From contig JADKFY010000023.1 of NCBI GenBank assembly GCA_016717305.1, positions 1 to 64,000 on the forward strand: DNA of 64,000 nt, written 5' to 3'. The stretch comes from Flavobacteriales bacterium. GTDB lineage: Bacteria; Bacteroidota; Bacteroidia; Flavobacteriales_F; PHOS-HE28. The translations under genes were made by a program, and so were the position numbers. Position 1 is the stretch's first letter, and each line of letters opens with the position of its first letter. The notes below the pieces were generated by a model that worked only from the letters and a program-made list of their open reading frames with translations, was not told the origin of the DNA and searched no databases. This document shows positions 10,972 to 19,400 of this stretch, piece by piece.

Positions 10972-11532
10972 TCACTCGGCTTTCGCTCCGTCCGCTCCAG
11001 GCACTTTTTCCACGTTCGCTTTGATCCGTAGCGTAGTTTCCTTCGGTTCCGTATTGGCGATCACGGTAACGGTCTTGGTCTGAGCATTCTCCTGTTTGCC
11101 GGGCTTGTACACCACTTCGATCTCGCCGGTACCACCTGGAGGGATCGGCGCCTTTGGGTAGTTGGGCACGGTGCAACCGCAGGAACCATTGGCGGTCTCA
11201 ATGATCATCGGTTCCTTACCGGTATTGGTGAATGTGAAGATCTTCTTGTTCTCGGAATCTTGTTTGATATTCCCGAAATCGTGCTCATACTCCTTGAAGT
11301 TGACCGTGGTCTTAGGGGTATTGTCCACCGGCTCGGCTGTTGTTGCCATAGGGTCGAAGGGCTTGTCCGAGAGTGTTTTCGGGTTGCTGGGGTCAACGTT
11401 CGCAGCAATGGAGTTCGAGGCCACTACACTGCTGGCATCACTCGCGCTACCACCGCTGAACTGGTGGTACGCCAATGCAACAAGGGCGATCGCGATCACA
11501 CTGAGCAGGCCGATCTGTACTTTGTCTTTCAT
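10972..11532 (-). CDS. DUF1573 domain membrane-anchored protein
   Basis: 186 residues from the ATG at 11532, chosen because it begins MKDKVQIGLLSVIAIALVAL, a single N-terminal membrane anchor; the frame is open further upstream without family similarity. A low-complexity Ser/Ala linker is followed by the DUF1573 Ig-like fold: HDFGNIKQDSENKKIFTFTN, then NGSCGCTVPNYPKAPIPPGG, then IEVVYKPG. DUF1573 proteins are common in Bacteroidota envelopes, but the molecular role is unknown. It probably sits anchored in the inner membrane with its domain in the periplasm. It is transcribed alone between a convergent neighbour and the S41 protease, 188 bp downstream of the latter. Confidence 0.88.
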   Translation of the reverse strand: MKDKVQIGLLSVIAIALVALAYHQFSGGSASDASSVVASNSIAANVDPSNPKTLSDKPFDPMATTAEPVDNTPKTTVNFKEYEHDFGNIKQDSENKKIFTFTNTGKEPMIIETANGSCGCTVPNYPKAPIPPGGTGEIEVVYKPGKQENAQTKTVTVIANTEPKETTLRIKANVEKVPGADGAKAE

Positions 11533-11720
11533 TCTGGTACGAAGTGTTTCGAGGGTGTTATTTGAGAGTGCGAATTTAGATGATCCATGCATTCACCCGA
11601 TACCCATTAACAGAGCATTAACAGGGATGCAACAGGTTGAAGGTTGAGGTTCTTCAGGGTTGGACAAAAGTGGCCGACATCAACGCCCATGAGCGAGGTG
11701 AACCGTAAACGACTTCCGCT

Positions 11721-13334
11721 TCACTTCACCATCCCGAATCGTTGGAACGAGCCATCGGTCAGGGCTTCTAAGGCCTTTTGGAAGCTGCGGTCGACCGGAT
11801 TATCCGCGTTGATCACTTCCCAGTATGCGGAAGTATCCCACAGGTCCCTGGCGATCAGTGCTTTCAGTCGCAAGGAAATGAGTTCTTTCGACCTTGCCAA
11901 GCCGTCCGCATCACCCTCAATGCCCTCTTTTCCGGCGTATGTCACAAGTTTGGAGATCAAAGTGGCTTCGACCGTGAATTGCTTGCGGAAAGCTTCCGGT
12001 CCCGAGTACGCCGCCAGCAGCTTACTGCGCTGTTCATCCACTTGGGCCAATGCGAAGGTGTTGAGTATCCCTTTGCGAACGAGCTGGCCGAAATAGTTCG
12101 AACTAAGTGTAGTGTCGATAGGTACGAACACATCGGGCATGATCCCGCCTCCGCCATACACGATCCGCTTGTTCATGGTGAAGAACTTGACGGTATCAGC
12201 GTTATGGATACTGTCGGCAAAAGTGAGTTCACCTTTCGCGAGACGATCGATCTTTTCTTGTTGGTAAGCTTCCAGCCCATCCTCGTAGGATTTCTGGATC
12301 GAGCGACCGGAGGGTGTATAATAGCGTGAGACGGTCAGCCGCACGGCAGAACCATCCGATAGCATCACGGGTCGTTGTACCAGGCCCTTTCCAAAGCTGC
12401 GGCGGCCAACGATCAAACCTCGGTCCCAGTCTTGTATGGCACCGCTCACGATCTCGCTGGCACTCGCGCTACCCTCATCCACTAACACGACCAATCGACC
12501 CTTCTCGAACAGTCCCTCCTTGGTAGCATACGTATCGTCGCGTGGTGAGGTACGGCCTTCCGTATAAACCACCAGTTTTCGATCGCCGAGGAATTCATCG
12601 GCCATATCTATTGCGGTTCGCAAATAACCACCTCCGTTGCCTTGCAGGTCAAGGATCAGGTCCTTCATGCCCTTGTCCTTCAGCTCCACCAACTTCTCAC
12701 GGAATTCCTTCATCGTGGTGGCACTGAATCGGCTCACCTTGATGTAGCCCACACCAGGCTCGGCCATATAGGAGGCCTCCACACTGAAGATGGGGATCTT
12801 GTCGCGCATGATGGTGAAATCGAGCGGATACTCTTCACCGCGGCGCAGGATGGCCACATCCACCTTGGTGCCCTTTTTGCCGCGCAGGCGTGTCATCACG
12901 TCATTGTTCTTGAAGCCCACGCCCGCTACGTTCTCTTTGTCGATCCCGATGATCCGATCACCTGCGCGGATCCCGAGCCGTTCGGAAGGTCCACCGGCAA
13001 TGGCATCCACCACGTAGATGGTGTCCTTTACGATGTTGAACTGGATGCCGACCCCTTCGAAGTTCCCTTTCAATGGTTCGTTCACTTCCTCAAGATCCTC
13101 TTTAGGAATGTAGATAGAATGCGGATCCAATTCCTCCAACATGCGAACGATCGCGGCATCCACCAATTTCTGCTTGTCCACATCATCCACATACATGCGA
13201 TCGATATGGTACAACAACGAACCGATCTTGCCTGTGGTAGCAGGGTCATCGAACTGTTGGGCCGAAGAACGACCAGAAACAGTGGACAAGGCAATGGATA
13301 GAAAAAGGACAAGAGCGGTCGAAGGGATCTTCAT
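11721..13334 (-). CDS. S41 family C-terminal processing peptidase (Ctp-like)
   Basis: 537 residues from ATG 13334 (MKIPSTALVLFLSIALSTVS signal peptide); an in-frame ATG at 13340 is equally possible. Order: N-terminal helical part with LLYHIDRMYVDDVDKQKLVD, a PDZ domain (VVDAIAGGPSERLGIRAGDR), and the S41 core with DLILDLQGNGGGYLRTA, the Ser motif DEGSASASEIVSGA and the Lys motif GRRSFGKGLVQ. This gives the Ser-Lys dyad. Such enzymes trim C-termini of periplasmic or outer membrane proteins. The 250-residue C-terminal extension after the Lys motif is typical of Bacteroidota CtpA paralogues. No adjacent substrate gene is evident. Confidence 0.93.
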   Translation of the reverse strand: MKIPSTALVLFLSIALSTVSGRSSAQQFDDPATTGKIGSLLYHIDRMYVDDVDKQKLVDAAIVRMLEELDPHSIYIPKEDLEEVNEPLKGNFEGVGIQFNIVKDTIYVVDAIAGGPSERLGIRAGDRIIGIDKENVAGVGFKNNDVMTRLRGKKGTKVDVAILRRGEEYPLDFTIMRDKIPIFSVEASYMAEPGVGYIKVSRFSATTMKEFREKLVELKDKGMKDLILDLQGNGGGYLRTAIDMADEFLGDRKLVVYTEGRTSPRDDTYATKEGLFEKGRLVVLVDEGSASASEIVSGAIQDWDRGLIVGRRSFGKGLVQRPVMLSDGSAVRLTVSRYYTPSGRSIQKSYEDGLEAYQQEKIDRLAKGELTFADSIHNADTVKFFTMNKRIVYGGGGIMPDVFVPIDTTLSSNYFGQLVRKGILNTFALAQVDEQRSKLLAAYSGPEAFRKQFTVEATLISKLVTYAGKEGIEGDADGLARSKELISLRLKALIARDLWDTSAYWEVINADNPVDRSFQKALEALTDGSFQRFGMVK

Positions 13335-13500
13335 GGGCATACTGCAATGGAACGCACGAATAGCGTGCCGGGTTGCTTTACAAGGTGGGAAAGTTCGCAA
13401 AAGGTTGTGAATGGGATCCTTGGAAATTACGAACGTCAACGACCGGACATCAAAGAGCCGGGACCTACATGGATGGATCTTGGAGCCCTGACCTGCCTAT

Positions 13501-14061
13501 CTACTGATCGAAAGTCCGGGTCCGTTTCAAAGCGCCCTTCCGGAATTTCTCCTGTCTGGTCTGGTTACCATTTGCGAAGTATTTCCATTTACCGTGCTTC
13601 TCGCCTTTCTTGTAATGTCCAATGATGCCTTCCTTCCGGAACGCCCATGGTCCGTCGCGCTTCCCTTGCCGGTACTGGCCTTTCAGGGTAACGGTACCAT
13701 CCTCCGCATACTCTGTCCAATCACCGTGCAGCGAACCGAAACCATAAACGGCGAATATCAACGGACGGCCATCTGGAAAGAACGCACGGTAGATACCCGA
13801 AGGTTGGCCCCGTTTGTAGTCCAGTTCCACGGCCACTTTGGTGGTATCGAATGCGAAATGCCCAATGCGCTTGTACTGCGGGTCCATGCGGACGGGTGCA
13901 TAATGAACGGCATACGGTTCCACTCCGTCCTGATCAGGAACCCAGAGTGTATCGGGTTGTGCAATGGCGCTGCTGCCAATGACCACCCAACTAACCAGAC
14001 AAATGATCATTCCGAAGGTACAGCGACAAACGAAGAGTGGAAAAGTTGAAATGGTCCGCAT
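13501..14061 (-). CDS. Secreted MORN-repeat (YwqK-like) protein
   Basis: 186 residues with an N-terminal hydrophobic signal (FGMIICLVSWVVIGSSAIAQ). The C-terminal half has repeating YxxGxxxGxW units (GQYRQGKRDGPWAFRKEG, GHYKKGEKHGKWKYFANG) of the MORN/YwqK type. Families with this repeat are often labelled 'toxin-antitoxin system YwqK family antitoxin', but with a signal peptide and no toxin partner here that label is not informative. Function unknown, probably periplasmic or surface. It follows the pbpC gene by 23 bp on the same strand and may be co-transcribed. An alternative start is the ATG at 14010. Confidence 0.78.
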   Translation of the reverse strand: MRTISTFPLFVCRCTFGMIICLVSWVVIGSSAIAQPDTLWVPDQDGVEPYAVHYAPVRMDPQYKRIGHFAFDTTKVAVELDYKRGQPSGIYRAFFPDGRPLIFAVYGFGSLHGDWTEYAEDGTVTLKGQYRQGKRDGPWAFRKEGIIGHYKKGEKHGKWKYFANGNQTRQEKFRKGALKRTRTFDQ

Positions 14062-14084
14062 TCAATTTGTGGATCGCTCGCGGG

Positions 14085-16397
14085 TCACTTCTCCACGCGT
14101 TCCACATTGAAACGTGAATGCAGTGCTCTGCCGCGTTGATCGGTCAAAGTTAACCGGTGTGGTCCTTTGGAAAGGTCCACGGTAAGGGTATGTTCGCTGT
14201 TGGTCGTGCCTAGGTATTGGCCATCGATGTCCCAATTGATCTGCGCGTTCGCGTGGCGGTGTGCGGCTTGAAGTACCACGCTGGAATGGGTGCCGTCCAA
14301 TTGGAAGGGGATGAAGAGCTGGGCCCCGTTCTCGGGATAGATCATGTCCATAGGCGTATCATCCGACCCAATGGTCGCTGGCGGCAGTGGTTTGTACCCG
14401 ACATGCGACTTGGCATAAAAGTATTCCATGGCCGGTGGCAGGCTGAACCAGTTCACGAAGTGTCCGTTGTCGCCCGTCCCGCAGCAGTGCGGGAGCACGC
14501 GCAGGTCTTCCGAGGCATTCACAAGAATGCGTTGGTGATAGGGACACGGTGCGGTGCGTGCCGCTTCAGCTATCGTCCACAGGCTATCCACAGGTTCGCA
14601 ATCGGGACCGGCCCTGAAACCGCTTCGTGCGCAAACGCGCATGCGCACCATGGCATCGTACGGTGGGTCGAAGGCATGTCCTTGCGGAAGGATATCGAAC
14701 ACGGAGAAGAGGATCGGGGCTGCCGCCAATGTCCCGGTAAGTCCAGGTCTTCCTGCGCCATCGGCATTGCCGGTCCACACGCCCACGGCATAGTGGTCCG
14801 TTATTCCGATGGCCCAAGCATCGCGATGTCCGAAGCTTGTGCCTGTTTTCCATGCAATGCCTTTGCTGTTCTCGAAGTGTTGCCAACCGGCCTCGCTCTC
14901 GGGTCGGTTCAAGGTTTGCAAAGCACGAATCGTGTGGTACACGGAAGCAGGGGACAGGGGAGGAGCGCTTTCGTTCAATGGGGCCATATTGTCCATCGTG
15001 GCCACGGGTGCATGTACGGCAGTCCTTGGGTCACCGGGCAACAGTGTTCGGGCTAATGAGGCATACGCACCTGTCAATTCCCACAAGGTGCTTTCGGCCC
15101 CGCCAACGATAAGTGAAAGCCCATAATTGTCGGCTGAACGATCCACATGGTGCAAGCCCATGGCGCGCAACAGACGCAAGGTGCGTTCAATGCCATGCTC
15201 ATGCAAAGCCCGAACGGCGGGCACATTGAGCGAACGGGACAAGGCTTGAGAAGCGGGCACTGCACCATCGAAGTGTTCATCGAAATTGCGCGGTGCGAAC
15301 CCTTCATAATGGGTTGGCAGATCGGCCACCAATTGATCCGGCATGCGTTCACCGTTTTGGAGCATGTCCGCGTAGAGGAACGGTTTCAGCAAACTGCCAG
15401 AACTGCGTCTTGCTTGTACGATGTCCACGGCGCCAGCGTGGTCCGCATCGGCTGCAGAAAGGTTGCCGATGTAAGCGAGCACTTCGCCGGTTGGCACGTC
15501 CAGAACGAGCAGCGCCGCGTTGTGTACCTCGTTGGCGCGCAGGATGGGAGCGAAGCGATCGGTGATCCGCACAACCTGTTCTTGTAGTCGATCATCCACT
15601 GTTGATCGGATGCGTTGGCCAGCATGCCCTTGGAATTGCAACGTGCCCAAGAGGTGTTGGGCTTTCTGTGGAAGTGAATGGGGTTCATCGGGCAGCAGTT
15701 CTTCTTTCGCCAAGGACCATGAGGTCGAGTCCAGATCTCCGGAGGCCAACAGACGATCCAAGAGACGATCACGTTTGGCCCGCAGTGCCTGCCTGCCCTT
15801 GCCCGGATGCATTTGTGATGGCGCATTCGGCAACACCGCAAGCGTAGCACATTGGGCCCAGCCGAGGTCCTGTGGCCGCATGCCGAACCAGCGCCATGAT
15901 GCGGCTTCGAGACCAACCACGTTCCCGCCGAAAGGAGCATGGGCAAGGTATTCCGAGAGGATCATTTGTTTGGGATACCTCAATTCCAGTCGAAGTGCCA
16001 GCAGCATTTCCTTCACCTTGTTCCACATGGATCGCGACCGCTGACCACCGGACATGCGTGCCAATTGCATGGTGATCGTGCTGCCCCCACTTACCACACG
16101 GCCTGCTTCGCGGTTCTGCTTGAAGGCACGGATCAATGATGGAATATGGATGCCCAAATGGGAATTGAAATTCCGGTCCTCGAATTCGAGCAAACAGGTA
16201 ATGAATCGCTGCGGAACGGTGTCGCCCGGTGGCATGCGCCATTGCCCATCTGGGGCAACATTGGCCGCGAGCAGATCTCCGTTCCGATCCAACAGCACGG
16301 TGCTGAAAGGGTCATGGAAAAGCGGATCCATAGGAGACCATTTGGCCCATGCGATCAGGAACACCAAAAAGAACAGTATCCAGCGAAAGCGTTTCAA
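14085..16397 (-). CDS. pbpC: Penicillin-binding protein 1C (bifunctional glycosyltransferase/transpeptidase)
   Basis: 770 residues. N-terminal membrane anchor (FRWILFFLVFLIAWAKW), GT51 glycosyltransferase with EDRNFNSHLGIH (about residues 73-84) and GGSTITMQLARM, transpeptidase with SLLK (Ser at about 335) and KTGTS followed by FGHRDAWAIG, then the C-terminal BiPBP_C-like domain (QLFIPFQLDG... HANAQINWDIDGQYLG). This domain order is diagnostic of PBP1C. It polymerises and crosslinks peptidoglycan at the inner membrane. It lies 26 bp downstream of the alpha-2-macroglobulin gene, the same pairing as yfhM-pbpC in Enterobacteria, where the macroglobulin is thought to work with PBP1C. Confidence 0.95.
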   Translation of the reverse strand: MKRFRWILFFLVFLIAWAKWSPMDPLFHDPFSTVLLDRNGDLLAANVAPDGQWRMPPGDTVPQRFITCLLEFEDRNFNSHLGIHIPSLIRAFKQNREAGRVVSGGSTITMQLARMSGGQRSRSMWNKVKEMLLALRLELRYPKQMILSEYLAHAPFGGNVVGLEAASWRWFGMRPQDLGWAQCATLAVLPNAPSQMHPGKGRQALRAKRDRLLDRLLASGDLDSTSWSLAKEELLPDEPHSLPQKAQHLLGTLQFQGHAGQRIRSTVDDRLQEQVVRITDRFAPILRANEVHNAALLVLDVPTGEVLAYIGNLSAADADHAGAVDIVQARRSSGSLLKPFLYADMLQNGERMPDQLVADLPTHYEGFAPRNFDEHFDGAVPASQALSRSLNVPAVRALHEHGIERTLRLLRAMGLHHVDRSADNYGLSLIVGGAESTLWELTGAYASLARTLLPGDPRTAVHAPVATMDNMAPLNESAPPLSPASVYHTIRALQTLNRPESEAGWQHFENSKGIAWKTGTSFGHRDAWAIGITDHYAVGVWTGNADGAGRPGLTGTLAAAPILFSVFDILPQGHAFDPPYDAMVRMRVCARSGFRAGPDCEPVDSLWTIAEAARTAPCPYHQRILVNASEDLRVLPHCCGTGDNGHFVNWFSLPPAMEYFYAKSHVGYKPLPPATIGSDDTPMDMIYPENGAQLFIPFQLDGTHSSVVLQAAHRHANAQINWDIDGQYLGTTNSEHTLTVDLSKGPHRLTLTDQRGRALHSRFNVERVEK

Positions 16398-16423
16398 ACG
16401 GGTGAGGATCTTGACTTAGGTCA

Positions 16424-19400
16424 TCACTTCACCTCGGATACATACCCTTCACTCTTTACCACTTCAACCCAGCGCCCAACTGATCTTGCATTGATCGTGT
16501 TGTCGTACATGGCTTCGCAATGAGTGCCGGGCATGTAGTAGCGGCCGGTGTAGCTGGCATTGAGCATGATGCGGTACGTAACGGTGTTGCCTTGCCACAG
16601 ATCGAAATACGTGAGCACACGATCATCGCGGATGTCACGATACGTGTAGTAGGAATTGTTCTCGACCTGTTCGGTGCCCTCCATGCGCGCATTGCGGATC
16701 TCCCAGCCACTCGGGAAGATCTGCGTAAGCGCAAGGTTCTGGTAGTAGCGCGAGATTCCCGGATGGGTAATGGTGACCACGGCCATGAAATCCGTGCCTT
16801 GGGTAAGTCGCGTTGGATCCACTGGAGTTCCATCGGTGAGCTTGTAACTGATGTTCATGCGCATGCCGTTCTCCGCTGCTTTCTCCTGACCTGCGAGCGG
16901 TGTTCCGGTGCGGACTAGACGAAGATAAAGCAGGTTCTTTCCCGTGTTGTCCACGGCCACTTTTCCCTTTCCGTCCGGTGCGGGAAGGTCTGTGCGTGCG
17001 ATCGCTTTTTCGCTGAACCGGTCCTGTGTTTTCCCGTTCGCGGTAAGCGCATAGCTCATGCCTTTTCCGAGCGGGTTCTTTTCCGCAAGGCGGGCCACCG
17101 CCATCAAACCGAACGCGGTGCTTTGTGTGCTGTACCAATCGTCGGCGCTCAGGTGTTTGGCAATTTGTTGCACCACTAGCGCGGCTTTGGTGGTGTTGCC
17201 CATGTTGAGCAAGGCATCGACGATCAGGGCTTCATCGCGCAGGTCACTTCCATAGGTGAAACCCAATTCGGTGTACGCCGCAACGGAGGTGGAATATCCC
17301 TTCACCAGTTCTTCGGCCACATCCTTGCGCCCGATGTAGGCGTATGCGGAAGCGAGCGACCAACGGCTACTTGCGTCCAGGTTCTTCTCTTCGCGCAAAC
17401 GGTTCATGGAGGCCATGTCCTGCGCACCGGCGATCGCCAAAACGTAGAGGCGGTATGCCTGTGTCAACGTGTGCGCGGCACGGGTCCACTTGTCGTCACG
17501 TTCTTGGTTCCATTGTTTGGCTGCGCGTTTTTGGAAGGCGATCCAACTCGCGCGCGTTCCGGGCGGAGCATGGAAACCTTGTCGTTCGGCCTCTACCATG
17601 AAGTGCCCCGCATAGATCGAGGTCCAGTTGTCGTAATGGTCGCCGCCGGGCCAGTAGTTGAAGCTGCCATCGGTACGTTGGAATTGAGAGAGGCGACCCA
17701 ATGCCGCTTCCACGTTGCCACGCATTTCATGGATGGTGCGATCAGGCAATTCCATGACAGCAGCCAAATACAATTGTGGGAATGCCTTCGAGGTTGTCTG
17801 CTCCAAACAGCCGTGCGGATAATCGATCAGGTATTTCAACCGTCTGCCCATGTCTACCGGGGGAATGGAGCTGACCTCCAAGTAGGCGCTGTTGGTTCCT
17901 GCAACACCCAAAGCTTCCGGTGTGCCGCTCCATTTCTTTCCAGGCTCCAATGCCATCTCCATGGCATCGGTAGCGGGTCGGTTCGGTTGGCGCACTTGCA
18001 ACTCGATCGCTTCACTTGCGGACTCCCCGGCTCCGGAAACGCTCACCTTCACCTTGGCCACACCGATGGCTTCCTTCACGCGCACTTTGAAGTACACTAC
18101 TTGATCGCCGATCTTGTTGAATTTGATGGTGCGTTGTACAGGACCTTCGGGGATCAATAGCGCGTTGGGTTCCAGCTTCACCACCACATCCTTCACCTTT
18201 GCATCCATGGCGAAAACGGTAACTGGCAGATCAACAAGTTCACCTGGCGCCAGCACGCGCGGCATGGTCGCCAGTACCATCAGTGGTTTGCGAACGGGTA
18301 CTATTTTCTCCGCATTACCGTAGGCCTTTCCGCCATCTGCAGCCACCACCATCACGCGTACACTACCCACGTAATTGGCGATCGTGAAACTGTGTTTCGC
18401 CTTTTTCCCTTTGGTCACAGTGAACGGCCCCACAAACCGCACAACGGGTTTGAAGCGGTTGGCCTTTGCTCCTTTAACTGGGCCACCATCATCACTGCCA
18501 CCCAAGGCAAGTAGGCGGGTGAGTTGTTTGCCGAATGCTCCGATCACATCATCATACAGATCCCATGTACGCACCCCCAAGGCTTCGCGTGCATAGAAAT
18601 GGTTCCACGGATCCGGTGTCTTGAAGCGCGTTAGGTCCAGCAAACCCTCGTCCACGATCGCGAGGGTATAGGTCATCGGTTTTCCAGTGGCTTCGCTGAC
18701 CACCACTTCGAAGGGCACATCGGTCTTCACTTCGCTGGCCATGGTGATCTGCGGCGCAATGTGTGTTGTGGGATCCTCCACAAGGATCGGGATCACGCCG
18801 TAGAGCCGGATGGGCAGGTCGTTCGCGACTGTCGCGTGGGGTTGGATCAGGCTCACTTGGGCATACATGTTCGGTGCCATGTCCGCGGTGATGGGGAAGG
18901 AGTAGCGTGTTTCCTTTTCCTCCAGATCCACCCATTCTGTTCTGAGCACGCGGCTGCCGGTCTCCAAGCTGATCAAAGCACGGCCCGTGCCGGAGGAAGG
19001 AATGGTTAGGGTTGCTTCATCGCCAACATCGTACTTCTCCTTGTCGGCGTTGAAGCTCAACATGGTGGCTTGTTCCGGATCACCACGACGTGAACGACCT
19101 TCGTAACCGGGCCAATCGACATAGGCTTGAACAGCTGTAGAATGGCCACTGCTGGGGTCTGTAATGCGCACCACGAACTGGCCCCACTCAGGCCTATCCA
19201 CCCGGAAGTCGAGTTTGGCGCGACCTTTTGCATCCGTTACCGGATCCAGTTCCGTGCGCAATTCCACGCTGGGAGAAGAGATGTAGTTCGCGTCGCCGCT
19301 CAGGTCGCCATCCCACCACCAGTTGCTCCGCATCTTGTAGATCTGCGCCTTCAGTGTATGGTTTGCGATCGCCTTCCCATTGGCATCAACGGCCACCACA

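Noticed and set aside
13501..14061. Antitoxin of a YwqK toxin-antitoxin system
   Set aside because: It has a signal peptide and no toxin next to it; only the MORN-like repeat is shared with that family label.
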